Positions 55,951-63,842 of a stretch of DNA of 64,000 nt are shown here, piece by piece. How positions within the stretch are numbered: position 1 is the first letter of the stretch; every line of letters starts with the position of its first letter. Location of the stretch: the NCBI RefSeq assembly GCF_900142365.1, contig NZ_FRAP01000002.1, positions 62,001-126,000 on the forward strand, read 5' to 3'. A model generated the notes under the pieces. The model was not told the DNA's origin, did no database searches, and saw nothing but the letters and a program-made list of their open reading frames with translations. The position numbers were made by a program, and so were the translations under genes. The stretch is from Pseudonocardia thermophila (GTDB lineage Bacteria; Actinomycetota; Actinomycetes; Mycobacteriales; Pseudonocardiaceae).

Positions 55951-57468
55951 ATGACGAGCGTGCTGCAGACGTCCGCCGTGGTCCCGCTGCACCACTGGGT
56001 CGCAGGCCAGCAGGTGGCCGGCACCTCGGGCCGGTTCGGCGACGTGACCGATCCCGCCACCGGCGAGGTGACCGCGACCGTGCCGCTGGCGTCCGCGGAG
56101 GAGGCGGCCTCCGTGATCGCCGCGGCGAAGGCGGCGTTCCCGGCCTGGCGGGACACCTCGCTGGCGGCGCGCACCCGGATCCTGTTCCGCTTCCGCGAGC
56201 TGCTCAACGCGCGCAGCGGCGAGCTGGCCGAGCTGATCACCGCTGAGCACGGCAAGGTGCTCGCCGACGCGGCCGGCGAGGTGGCGCGCGGCCTGGAGGT
56301 CGTCGAGTTCGCCTGCGGCATCGCGCACCTGCTCAAGGGCTCGGCCACGGAGAACGCCTCGACGCGGGTGGACGTGCAGTCGCTCCGCCAACCGCTCGGC
56401 GTGGTCGGGGTGATCTCCCCGTTCAACTTCCCGGCGATGGTGCCGCTGTGGTTCTTCCCGATCGCGATCGGGGCGGGCAACACCGTGGTGCTCAAGCCGT
56501 CGGAGAAGGTGCCGTCGGCGGCGCTGTGGCTGGCCCGGCTGCTGCAGGAAGCCGGCCTGCCCGACGGCGTGTTCAACGTGCTCAACGGCGACAAGGAGGC
56601 CGTCGACGCGCTGCTGACCAGCCCGGACGTCAAGGCGATCAGCTTCGTCGGCTCCACCCCGATCGCCCGCTACGTCTACGAGACCGGCACGGCCAACGGC
56701 AAGCGGGTGCAGGCGCTGGGCGGGGCGAAGAACCACATGGTGGTGCTGCCGGACGCCGATCTCGATCTCGCCGCCGACCAGGCCGTCAACGCCGGCTTCG
56801 GCTCGGCGGGGGAGCGGTGCATGGCGATCTCGGTGGTGCTCGCCGTCGGGGACGTCGCCGACCCGCTGGTGGAGAAGATCGCGGAGCGGGCCCGCGCGCT
56901 GCGCACCGGTGACGGCCGCCGCTCCTGCGACATGGGTCCGCTGGTCACCGCCGCGGCCCGCGACCGCGTCACCGGCTACATCGAGGCCGGGGTGGCGGCG
57001 GGCGCGGAGCTCGTCGTCGACGGGCGGGAGGCGCAGTTCGACGCCGACGGCGCCGGCTTCTTCGTCGGCCCGACACTGTTCGACCACGTCCGCCCCGACA
57101 TGTCGATCTACACCGATGAGGTCTTCGGACCGGTGCTGTCGGTCGTGCGGGTCGCCGGTTACGCAGAGGCGATCGAGCTGATCAACGCCAATCCGTACGG
57201 CAACGGGACGGCGATCTTCACCAACGACGGCGGGGCCGCGCGGCGGTTCCAGAACGAGGTCGAGGTGGGGATGGTCGGCATCAACGTGCCGGTCCCGGTC
57301 CCGGTGGCCTACTACTCGTTCGGCGGGTGGAAGAACTCGCTGTTCGGCGACACCCACGCGCACGGCGTGGAGGGCGTGCACTTCTTCACCCGTGGCAAGG
57401 TGGTCACCACCCGCTGGCCCGATCCGTCGCACCGCGGGGTGGACCTCGGTTTCCCGCAGAACTCCTGA
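55951..57468 (+). CDS. mmsA: CoA-acylating methylmalonate-semialdehyde dehydrogenase
   Basis: A 505-residue aldehyde dehydrogenase. It has ISPFNFPAMVPLWFFPIAIG near 155-174 and VLKPSEKVPSA. The catalytic Cys is near 290 in GSAGERCMAIS. ALGGAKNHMVVLPDADLD is at the position where ordinary ALDHs carry a catalytic Glu and MMSDHs carry Asn. The C-terminal VPVPVAYYSFGGWKNSLFGD then HAHGVEGVHFFTRGKVVT is diagnostic for MMSDH. It converts (methyl)malonate semialdehyde plus CoA and NAD to propionyl- or acetyl-CoA, CO2 and NADH. With the next gene it can degrade beta-alanine or valine-derived semialdehydes. ATG 55951. Confidence 0.93.
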   Translation: MTSVLQTSAVVPLHHWVAGQQVAGTSGRFGDVTDPATGEVTATVPLASAEEAASVIAAAKAAFPAWRDTSLAARTRILFRFRELLNARSGELAELITAEHGKVLADAAGEVARGLEVVEFACGIAHLLKGSATENASTRVDVQSLRQPLGVVGVISPFNFPAMVPLWFFPIAIGAGNTVVLKPSEKVPSAALWLARLLQEAGLPDGVFNVLNGDKEAVDALLTSPDVKAISFVGSTPIARYVYETGTANGKRVQALGGAKNHMVVLPDADLDLAADQAVNAGFGSAGERCMAISVVLAVGDVADPLVEKIAERARALRTGDGRRSCDMGPLVTAAARDRVTGYIEAGVAAGAELVVDGREAQFDADGAGFFVGPTLFDHVRPDMSIYTDEVFGPVLSVVRVAGYAEAIELINANPYGNGTAIFTNDGGAARRFQNEVEVGMVGINVPVPVPVAYYSFGGWKNSLFGDTHAHGVEGVHFFTRGKVVTTRWPDPSHRGVDLGFPQNS

Positions 57469-57505
57469 TCGCCCGCACCCGAGAACCGTCGAACGGAGGC
57501 GCGAC

Positions 57506-58894
57506 ATGACCGCGCTGCACGAACCGTCCACCGCGACCGGCACCGCCGATCAGGCGGCCCGACACCTGTGGATGCACTTCGCCCGAATGGGCGGCCGGGG
57601 CCCGGAGAACCCAATCCCGGTGATCACCCGCGGCGAGGGCGTGCACATCTGGGACGACCGGGGCCGCCGCATCCTCGACGGCCTCGCCGGGCTGTTCGTC
57701 GTCCAGGTCGGCCACGGCCGCCGCGAGCTGGCCGAGGTCGCGGCCCGCCAGGCGAGCGAGCTGGCCTACTTCCCGGTGTGGGGCTACACCACGCCGGCCG
57801 CCGCGCAGCTCGCCGAGCGGCTCGCGCACCTCGCCCCCGGCGACCTCAACCGGGTCTTCTTCACCACCGGCGGCGGCGAGGCCGTCGAGTCGGCGTGGAA
57901 GGTGGCCAAGCAGTACTTCAAGCTCGTCGGCAAGCCGGCCAAGCACAAGGTCATCAGCCGTGCCGTCGCCTACCACGGCACCCCGCACGGCGCGCTGGCC
58001 ATCACCGGCCTGCCGAAGATGAAGCAGGACTTCGAGCCGCTCGCGCCGGGCGGCTTCCGCGTGCCCAACACCAACCTCTACCGCCGCCCCGAGTTCGCCG
58101 ACGACCCGGAGGGCTTCGGCCGCTGGGCCGCCGACCGCATCGAGGAGGCCATCCTCTTCGAGGGCCCGGACACCGTCGCCGCGGTCGTCCTGGAGCCGGT
58201 GCAGAACTCCGGTGGCTCCATCCCGCCGCCGCCCGGCTACTTCGCCCGGGTCCGCGAGATCTGCGACCGCTACGACGTCCTGCTCGTCTCCGACGAGGTC
58301 ATCAACGCGTTCGGCCGCCAGGGCGCGCCCTTCGCCTGCACGAAGTTCGGCTTCGTCCCCGACATGATCACCTGTGCCAAGGGCATGACCTCCGGCTACA
58401 GCCCGCTCGGCGCCCTCATCGCGTCGGACCGCGTCATGGAGCCGTTCCTCCGCCCCGGGGTCACGTTCCCGCACGGCTACACCTGGGGCGGCCACCCCGT
58501 CTCCGCGGCGGTCGCGCTCGCCAACCTCGACCTCATGGAGCGCGAGGGCCTCTACGACCGCGTCCTCGCCAACGAGGGCGCCTTCGAGGCCACCCTGCGC
58601 ACGCTGCTCGACCTGCCGATCGTCGGCGACGTCCGCGGCGACGGCTACTTCTGGGCCGTCGAGCTGGTCAAGGACAAGACCACCCGGGAGACCTTCGACC
58701 CCGAGGAGCGCGAACGCCTCGTCCGCGGCTTCCTGCCCGGTGCCCTGTTCGAGGCCGGCCTCTACTGCCGCCCCGACGACCGCGGCGACGTCGTCGTCCA
58801 GCTCGCCCCGCCGCTCATCGCGGGCCAGGCTGAGTTCGACGAGATCGCCGCCATCCTCCGGCACGTCTTCCAGGAGGCGGAGAAGATCGTCTAG
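57506..58894 (+). CDS. Class III omega-aminotransferase (beta-alanine/GABA:pyruvate type)
   Basis: A 462-residue fold-type I aminotransferase. FFTTGGGEAVESAWKVAKQY near 114-133 is followed by AYHGTPHGALAITG. The Asp of LLVSDEVINAFGR is near 265 and the PLP Lys near 292 in ITCAKGMTSGYSPLGA. HGYTWGGHPVSAAVALANLD is also typical. It resembles beta-alanine:pyruvate or taurine/putrescine-type aminotransferases, producing the semialdehyde consumed by MmsA 37 bp upstream. ATG 57506 is 7 nt after GGAGGCG. Likely an operon with mmsA under PucR control. Confidence 0.9.
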   Translation: MTALHEPSTATGTADQAARHLWMHFARMGGRGPENPIPVITRGEGVHIWDDRGRRILDGLAGLFVVQVGHGRRELAEVAARQASELAYFPVWGYTTPAAAQLAERLAHLAPGDLNRVFFTTGGGEAVESAWKVAKQYFKLVGKPAKHKVISRAVAYHGTPHGALAITGLPKMKQDFEPLAPGGFRVPNTNLYRRPEFADDPEGFGRWAADRIEEAILFEGPDTVAAVVLEPVQNSGGSIPPPPGYFARVREICDRYDVLLVSDEVINAFGRQGAPFACTKFGFVPDMITCAKGMTSGYSPLGALIASDRVMEPFLRPGVTFPHGYTWGGHPVSAAVALANLDLMEREGLYDRVLANEGAFEATLRTLLDLPIVGDVRGDGYFWAVELVKDKTTRETFDPEERERLVRGFLPGALFEAGLYCRPDDRGDVVVQLAPPLIAGQAEFDEIAAILRHVFQEAEKIV

Positions 58895-58910
58895 CACCTC
58901 CTGCCGAACT

Positions 58911-58953
58911 GGTGGATCGGTGCATCGAGTACGGCGCGGTGCACCGATCCGCC
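58911..58953 (+). terminator. Hairpin terminator of the mmsA-aminotransferase operon
   Basis: Arms 58911-58924 and 58940-58953 (GGTGGATCGGTGCA and a complement with one mismatch) flank a 15-nt loop, 17 bp after the aminotransferase stop. Confidence 0.65.
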
Positions 58954-59044
58954 GTCTCGGGCGCGGCTCACCCCCGCCTGAGTTCCCGTGGGATGGTCGG
59001 TGGCTCGGGGCGCAGGAGAGGAACCCCTGCAGACGCGATCCGCC

Positions 59045-59518
59045 TCAACAGCGCCGGGCGCACACCCCGGACCGCCCACCGCCCCTGACCGAGCAGCACC
59101 GGACGGTGACCACGGCGGCGGGATCGACGGCGCCCAGCGGATGCTCCACCGACGGCAACAAGGCCTCGTAGGTCCACGCCACCCGCTGCAGCTGCTCCGG
59201 CCGCTCACGGAAAGCAGCCGCCGTCACGGACCTCTCAAGCTCCCGGACGCGCCCGAACACCACGGCCTGCCGTCCCAGCGCGGCCCACGGGAAGACCCCG
59301 GACGCAACGGGGCGAGCCGTGAGGTCCCGGGTCTTGCCCGTAGGCGCCGAGGGATGGAACTGCAGCGCCCCACCCTCGACGGCGGTCACCAGCACCGTCC
59401 GGGCAGCCGGCGACCCATCCGGGAAGACCGTCGCCAGCACCATCGCCGACGGCGAAACCACCCCCGCAGCAGGTGCATCCGCGATCCACCGGTCGAGGAC
59501 CGGGTCCTCACACTCCAC
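59045..59518 (-). CDS. Pyridoxamine 5'-phosphate oxidase-like protein, C-terminus aberrant
   Basis: A 157-residue split-barrel protein. AMVLATVFPDGSPAARTVLV near 25-44, FHPSAPTGKTRDLTARPVAS near 54 and FPWAALGRQAVVFGRVRELE near 76 match the PdxH FMN-binding core. The family's C-terminal dimerisation segment with its W-x-x-x-R-L-x-P motif is missing. The last 15 residues (CSVRGGGRSGVCARRC) look like read-through of degenerate sequence. GTG 59518 overlaps the cupin pseudogene end. It may be a non-functional relic in a decaying patch, or a short PNPOx-like protein. Confidence 0.55.
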   Translation of the reverse strand: MECEDPVLDRWIADAPAAGVVSPSAMVLATVFPDGSPAARTVLVTAVEGGALQFHPSAPTGKTRDLTARPVASGVFPWAALGRQAVVFGRVRELERSVTAAAFRERPEQLQRVAWTYEALLPSVEHPLGAVDPAAVVTVRCCSVRGGGRSGVCARRC

Positions 59519-59998
59519 GGTGCATCACCAGCAGCACACAGGTCTCCTCGCCGATCTGCCGGTACCGGTGCCCGGCTCCACCAGGACACGTGATCGTGTC
59601 CCGCGGCCCGAGCACCGTCCGCGTACTGCACCCGTCCTCGACGACCTCCACCTCCACCGCCCCCGCGCCACGTACAGCAGCTCGGCCCGCGGGTGCTCGA
59701 AGAAGTCCTCGAACTCCCGCGGCAGCCCGACGAACTCGGTGACGTCCACACCGGCGGGTTCGTGCAGGATCAGCCGGGCCCCGCCGCCGCCGACGTCGAG
59801 CATCTGGCCGGTGTCGCCCGGTCCGTCACCAGCGGCCGCGGCGAGCAGCGCCTGCTGGGTCGTCCCGAGTGCGGTCGCGATGCGGTGCAGCGAGCGCATC
59901 GAGGGGCGGGCGCGCCGGTCGCCGAGGACGCCGACGCCGTGGCCGAGCTGCTCGACCGCGCCCTGCACGCCGCGCCGCTGCTGCTCGACCTCGGTCAT
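59508..59998 (-). pseudogene. XRE-cupin transcriptional regulator with a one-base frameshift
   Basis: From ATG 59998 (MTEVEQQRRGVQGAVEQLGH) through ARPSMRSLHRIATALGTTQQ to HPRAELLYVARG the frame encodes an XRE HTH and the start of a cupin. At the C-run 59660-59664 the frame must shift by one base to continue as AVEVEVVEDGCSTRTVLGPR then TITCPGGAGHRYRQIGEETC and a stop at 59508. One extra G in the run would restore a full cupin. The HTH is also short between helices two and three. Either a genuine inactivating deletion or a sequencing error in a homopolymer. Confidence 0.75.
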
Positions 59999-60049
59999 CA
60001 GCCGACCGATGCGGCCGATGCGGCCGAGCAGGCAGTGCGCTCGCGCTGC

Positions 60050-60260
60050 GGCACCCCGCGGCGCAGCCTCGTCCAGCGCTCGCCGTACGTCGCGATCAGC
60101 GGGACGTTCGAGGAGTTCCTGGCAGCGCGGTCCAGCACGTTCGTCGCCCGCATCCGTCAGCGCAGGCGCAAGCTGGGGGAGTCCGGCGAACTGCGGCTGG
60201 TCTTCCACGACGGGCGCGACGACCCGGACGTGCTCGACGCGGCGCTCGGGCTGGAGGGCA
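60050..60260 (+). pseudogene. Fragment of a CelD/BcsL-type GNAT acetyltransferase
   Basis: About 70 residues, SPYVAISGTFEEFLAARSST then FVARIRQRRRKLGESGELRL, resemble the middle of actinobacterial CelD/BcsL (Acetyltransf_6) proteins, which read SPYLPL-D-x-WExYLxSRS. Upstream and downstream parts of the family (about 350 residues) are missing. It lies on the strand opposite the cupin relic. I infer a gene fragment left after deletion. Confidence 0.5.
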
Positions 60261-60341
60261 GCGTCCGGGGCGGCGCGGCGGGTCACGGCGCGGGTGCCCG
60301 CTCCGCGCCGGCCCGTCCCGCACATCCGGGCGCCGCGCCGC

Positions 60342-61355
60342 TCACCCGACCGGTGAGGTGGCCGGCACCCAGCCCAGCTCCGGCGCCAGCTTGGTGGCGA
60401 TGTCGGTGAGGATCTGCTCGTAGTCCTCGGGCCGGAAGGTGAACGGCAGGGCGAACACGACCTCGTCGACGGCCTGGTAGCCGGCGTGCGCCTGCAGCTG
60501 CTCGGCGATCTCGGCGCTCGTGCCGACCAGGTCGCGGGCGAACAGCATGCCGGCGGGGCCCTGCGGCGCCGCGGTGCGCGGGGTGCGCGCGGCGGCGTAG
60601 GCGAAGTAGCGGTCCCGCTGCTCGGGCGTGGCGCTGTCGGTGGGGACGACGACGAGGCCCTGGGAGACCCGGCCGGTGGGGTTCTCCTCGCGGAAGGCGT
60701 CGATGTGGCGGCGCTGGATCGCCGCGAACCCGTCGCTCGAGCCCTCCGCGCGCACGACGCTGCTGGTCAGCAGGTGCATTCCGAGCTTGCCGGCGCGGCG
60801 GGCCGAGCCGAGGCTCGCCGCGCCGTACCAGAGCCGCGACCGCAGCCCGGGCGAGTGCGGCTGCACCCGGTCGGAGAACACCTCGAAGCCCTCGGTCCCC
60901 TTCCACGCGGGGACCGGTTCCCCGGCCACGGCGCGCAGGAACCGTTCGAGCCGTTCGTCGCCGAAGTCCTCGAGATCGGCCGAGTGCGGGTACAGCGCGT
61001 CGCGCACCAGGTCGTAGTGCATCGGCGGGCCGACGCTCACGCCCGGGTTGAGCCGGCCGCCCGACAGCAGGTCCACGGTGGCCAGATCCTCGGCGAGCCG
61101 CAGCGGGTTCTCCCAGCCCAGCGGAGTCACCGCGGTGCCCAGCTCGATCCGGGACGTGCGCTGGCTCGCCGCGGCCAGCACCGCGACGGGCGACGAGATG
61201 CCGAACTGCAGGTGCCGGTGGCGCACCCAGGCGCTGTCGAAGCCGAGCCGTTCACCCAGTTCGATCATCCGCAGCGTGGTCTCGTGACCGGCCGCGGGAT
61301 CGGCCTCGTCGAACAGCCCGATGGTGAGGAAGCCGAGCTTGCGCAGGCGGGACAT
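60342..61355 (-). CDS. LLM class flavin-dependent oxidoreductase (alkanal/sulfonate monooxygenase-like)
   Basis: A 337-residue luciferase-like monooxygenase. LGFLTIGLFDEADPAAGHET at the N-terminus, ELGERLGFDSAWVRHRHLQF near 33 and IELGTAVTPLGWENPLRLAE near 71 are clear. LLSGGRLNPGVSVGPP is near 98. WYGAASLGSARRAGKLGMHL near 175 is typical of FMN-dependent members. ATG 61355 is chosen because the in-frame extension upstream overlaps a separate leader peptide. That Cys-containing leader, 47 bp upstream, suggests control by cysteine supply and so a role in organosulfur use (inference). Confidence 0.85.
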   Translation of the reverse strand: MSRLRKLGFLTIGLFDEADPAAGHETTLRMIELGERLGFDSAWVRHRHLQFGISSPVAVLAAASQRTSRIELGTAVTPLGWENPLRLAEDLATVDLLSGGRLNPGVSVGPPMHYDLVRDALYPHSADLEDFGDERLERFLRAVAGEPVPAWKGTEGFEVFSDRVQPHSPGLRSRLWYGAASLGSARRAGKLGMHLLTSSVVRAEGSSDGFAAIQRRHIDAFREENPTGRVSQGLVVVPTDSATPEQRDRYFAYAAARTPRTAAPQGPAGMLFARDLVGTSAEIAEQLQAHAGYQAVDEVVFALPFTFRPEDYEQILTDIATKLAPELGWVPATSPVG

Positions 61356-61402
61356 AGCGGGGGGACGGACCTTTCGCAGGAGTGTGCGGGAACGGCGGAG
61401 GA

Positions 61403-61480
61403 TCAGCGGGCACGACAGCCTGCGCTGCTGACGCGCTCGAGATCGATGTGCCGGCGGCGCACCAGATCCTGTCCGGCCAC
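61403..61480 (-). CDS. Short leader peptide with terminal Cys (actinobacterial sulfur-type attenuator)
   Basis: GTG 61480 to TGA 61403 encodes 25 residues ending RRRHIDLERVSSAGCRAR. The RRRHIDL-x-RV-S-x-x-C pattern is the one seen in short leader peptides placed before sulfur-metabolism genes in many actinobacteria. In mycobacteria, ribosome stalling at Cys codons in such leaders regulates downstream expression (family knowledge). It lies on the same strand as the LLM gene, 47 bp before its start. Confidence 0.75.
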   Translation of the reverse strand: MAGQDLVRRRHIDLERVSSAGCRAR

Positions 61481-61715
61481 GTGCGTGCACCCCTCTCGGC
61501 TCTCGATCCAGAGTGGTCGCGGTGCCGAGGCCGGTCAAGCGGGCGGGCCGCCGTGTGGCGGCCCTCTCAGCCGAGCGGCACCGCGTGGACCTGGCCGTGC
61601 GACTGGGCTGCGGGTCGCGGATCTCGGTGCGTCGAGAACGAACTCGTGGCGACTTGAATCGATTCGAGATCGCCACTGCTTCGTTCTCGACGCGGGTACT
61701 TTCCGGCGTCGGAAC
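61481..61715. other. Intergenic region with a large interrupted palindrome
   Basis: No gene was found. At 61633-61689 a nearly symmetric 57-bp element contains CGAGAACGAA ... TTCGTTCTCG, TGGCGA ... TCGCCA and a central GAATCGATTC. It starts 27 bp before the MFS stop in forward coordinates, i.e. just past the 3' end of that minus-strand gene, and probably acts as its terminator. Promoters for the leader/LLM unit should lie to its left, around 61490-61560. Confidence 0.55.
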
Positions 61716-63098
61716 TCAGCGGGCCGGCGGCCGGGCGGGCAGCAGGAGCGTGACGGCGAGGACGACGGCGAGGAGCGCGATGGTCCACGTGAAGGTGTGT
61801 GCGAAGGCCGTGCCGGCGTCGGGTGCCGCAGCGAGCTGCCGCTCCAGGACGAGCGCGGCGAGGACGGTGCCGAACGACGCGCCGATGCGCTGGACGACGG
61901 TGAGCAGGCTGGTGGCCCGCGGGATCGCGACGGGCGCGACGTCGCGGTAGCTCGTCGCGGAGACCGCCACGCCGATGCCGCCGAGCCCGGCTCCGAGCGC
62001 GGCCAGGCCCGCGGAGAGCACGACGAGCGACGCGTCGCCGGCGGCGGCGAACACCCCGAGCCCGACGGCGGCCAGCGCCGTGCCGGTGAGTGCGACGATC
62101 CGCGGGCCGGTCCGGTCGGCCCAGCGCCCGGCGACCAGCAGCCCGGCTGCGAGGCCGGCGCCCTGCGGGGCCAGCAGCCACCCGACCTGGTCGACGGGGA
62201 AGCCGCGGGCCAGCTGGTAGTGCAGCGGCAGGAGCAGCATCGGGCCGTACAGGCAGGCGCCGGACAGCAGCATCATCGCGGTCGCTACCGCGAACGTCCG
62301 CTGCCGCAGCAGCCGCAGGTCGAGCAGGGCCCGGTCGCCGCGGCGGAGGGAGCGCAGCACGAACCAGGTGAGCAGCACCGCGCCGTCCACGAGCAGCGCG
62401 ACCGAGACGTCCGGGGCCTCGCCGGCCAGGGAGAGGCCGGCCAGGATCGCCACCGTCGCCGGGACCGCCAGCAGCGCACCGAGCCGGTCGAGCGCGGATG
62501 GCCGCGGCTCGTCCGCCGGATGCAGGTGGCGGTGGGCCAGCGCGATCGCGAGCAGGCAGAGCGGCGCGTTGACGAAGAAGATCCAGCGCCAGCCGAGCGT
62601 CCCGAGGATGATCCCGCCCAGCACCGGGCCGAGGATCGGGGCGAGCTGGCCGGGGATGCCGATCAGCCCCATGGCGCGGCCCATCCGGCGGGGGCCCGCC
62701 GCGCGGGCGAGCACCGCCTGCACCAGCGGCAGGATCAGCCCGCCGCCGAGGCCCTGCACGACGCGGAAGGCGATCAGGCTGCCGATCGACCACGCCAGGC
62801 CGCAGAGGATCGAGCCGGCGAGGAACAGCCAGAGCGTGCCCAGCCAGACGCGGCGGGCGCCCCAGCGGTCCGTGAGCCAGCCCATGAGCGGGATCGCGGC
62901 GGCCATGGCGAGCAGGTAGGCGGTCGTGGCCCATTGGGCGACCTGCACCGTGGTGTCGAACGCCCTGGTCAGGTCGCTGATCGCGACCGCGACGATCGTG
63001 GTGTCGAGCAGCGCCGCGGAGGCGCCGGCGAGCAGGACGCCCATGAGGCGGAGGAGGGCGGGATCGATGCGGTCCGGGTCGGACCTGATTGATGGCAT
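61716..63098 (-). CDS. MFS drug/proton transporter, DHA2 type
   Basis: A 460-residue polytopic transporter with about 14 hydrophobic segments. LLDTTIVAVAISDLTRAFDT near 31 (helix 1, with the Asp typical of multidrug pumps) and motif A LMGWLTDRWGARRVWLGTL near 72 are visible. Motif C is GQLAPILGPVLGGIILGTLG near 153. It probably exports a toxic compound by proton antiport. ATG 63098 lies inside one of two operator copies shared with the divergent MarR gene. In-frame sequence upstream would read through the MarR gene and is excluded. Confidence 0.9.
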   Translation of the reverse strand: MPSIRSDPDRIDPALLRLMGVLLAGASAALLDTTIVAVAISDLTRAFDTTVQVAQWATTAYLLAMAAAIPLMGWLTDRWGARRVWLGTLWLFLAGSILCGLAWSIGSLIAFRVVQGLGGGLILPLVQAVLARAAGPRRMGRAMGLIGIPGQLAPILGPVLGGIILGTLGWRWIFFVNAPLCLLAIALAHRHLHPADEPRPSALDRLGALLAVPATVAILAGLSLAGEAPDVSVALLVDGAVLLTWFVLRSLRRGDRALLDLRLLRQRTFAVATAMMLLSGACLYGPMLLLPLHYQLARGFPVDQVGWLLAPQGAGLAAGLLVAGRWADRTGPRIVALTGTALAAVGLGVFAAAGDASLVVLSAGLAALGAGLGGIGVAVSATSYRDVAPVAIPRATSLLTVVQRIGASFGTVLAALVLERQLAAAPDAGTAFAHTFTWTIALLAVVLAVTLLLPARPPAR

Positions 63099-63105
63099 GC
63101 CAACA
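63091..63105. promoter_or_regulatory. MarR-type operator copy 1, over the MFS start codon
   Basis: GATGGCATGCCAACA includes the MFS start codon. It is the second copy of the GGCATGCCAACA core seen at 63118-63133. Repressor bound here would block MFS translation start or transcription directly. Confidence 0.5.
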
Positions 63106-63117
63106 AAGTAGCGAATT

Positions 63118-63133
63118 TGCTGGCATGCCAACA
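63118..63133. promoter_or_regulatory. MarR-type operator copy 2, TGCTGGCATGCCAACA
   Basis: A near-perfect 16-bp palindrome (one mismatched pair) lies 19 bp before the MarR ATG and 27 bp from copy 1, in the short divergent region. The size and place fit autoregulation by the MarR protein. Confidence 0.6.
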
Positions 63134-63152
63134 GCGTCTCTAGGGTGGGCCC

Positions 63153-63638
63153 ATGAGTCGCTCCGCGGACCGCTCGCCCGGGGTGGCGCCGCGCCCCCAC
63201 GTCGGGATCAGCATCGACGGGGCGCCCATCGGGTCGCTCCTCCTGCAGGTCCTGCGCGCCCACGCGCGGGTGGGGACCGAGCTGCTCAACGCGGCCGGGG
63301 TCACGCCGCCGCACGAGATCGTCCTGCTCTACCTCGACGGGCGGGACGCGGTGCCGCAGACCGAGCTCGTGCACTACATGGGGCGCGATCGGTCGACGGT
63401 CACCGCGACGCTGCAGGCGATGGAGCGGGCCGGGCTCGTCGTCCGGGAGCCGTCCGCTTCCGACGGGCGGGCCCTGGTCGTGCGGCTCACCGCCAAGGGG
63501 CGGGAGGCGGTTCCGCGGGCCCGGGCGGCGTGGGTGGAGTTGGAGCAGCGGACGGTGCGGGGGTTGAGTGCGGAGCAGCAGCGGGATCTGGCCGATCTGC
63601 TGGTCCGAGTGCGGGACTCGTTGAACTCCGACGGCTGA
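63153..63638 (+). CDS. MarR family transcriptional regulator
   Basis: A 161-residue winged-helix regulator. TPPHEIVLLYLDGRDAVPQT, then LVHYMGRDRSTVTATLQAME and RAGLVVREPSASDGRALVVR, cover helices and wing of the MarR fold (about residues 50-118). Dimerisation helices flank it. It is divergent from the MFS exporter with two palindromic sites in the gap. It should repress the exporter and itself until a ligand is bound (family knowledge plus context). Confidence 0.9.
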   Translation: MSRSADRSPGVAPRPHVGISIDGAPIGSLLLQVLRAHARVGTELLNAAGVTPPHEIVLLYLDGRDAVPQTELVHYMGRDRSTVTATLQAMERAGLVVREPSASDGRALVVRLTAKGREAVPRARAAWVELEQRTVRGLSAEQQRDLADLLVRVRDSLNSDG

Positions 63639-63842
63639 GCGGGGCTGCAGTCCCGGCTGCGTGCGCGCACTGGGCCCGCGAACTGGGGGTTTCCCGACGC
63701 CGATCCGTGGGGTTCGGGACGCCGAGTCGTGGTTCCCGGGCCCGGACCGATGTGATCTCCTGCGGCCACGGCCCGCCGCGTCCGCGCCCGCCCGAGATCG
63801 TGCCCGCCCCGGCGCTCCCCGTGGCCGTCGCCGGCGAGGTCG

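Noticed and set aside
54058..57543. Long minus-strand frame spanning Lrp, PucR and mmsA
   Set aside because: It crosses three well-supported genes on both strands and its translation is repetitive Arg/Gly sequence.
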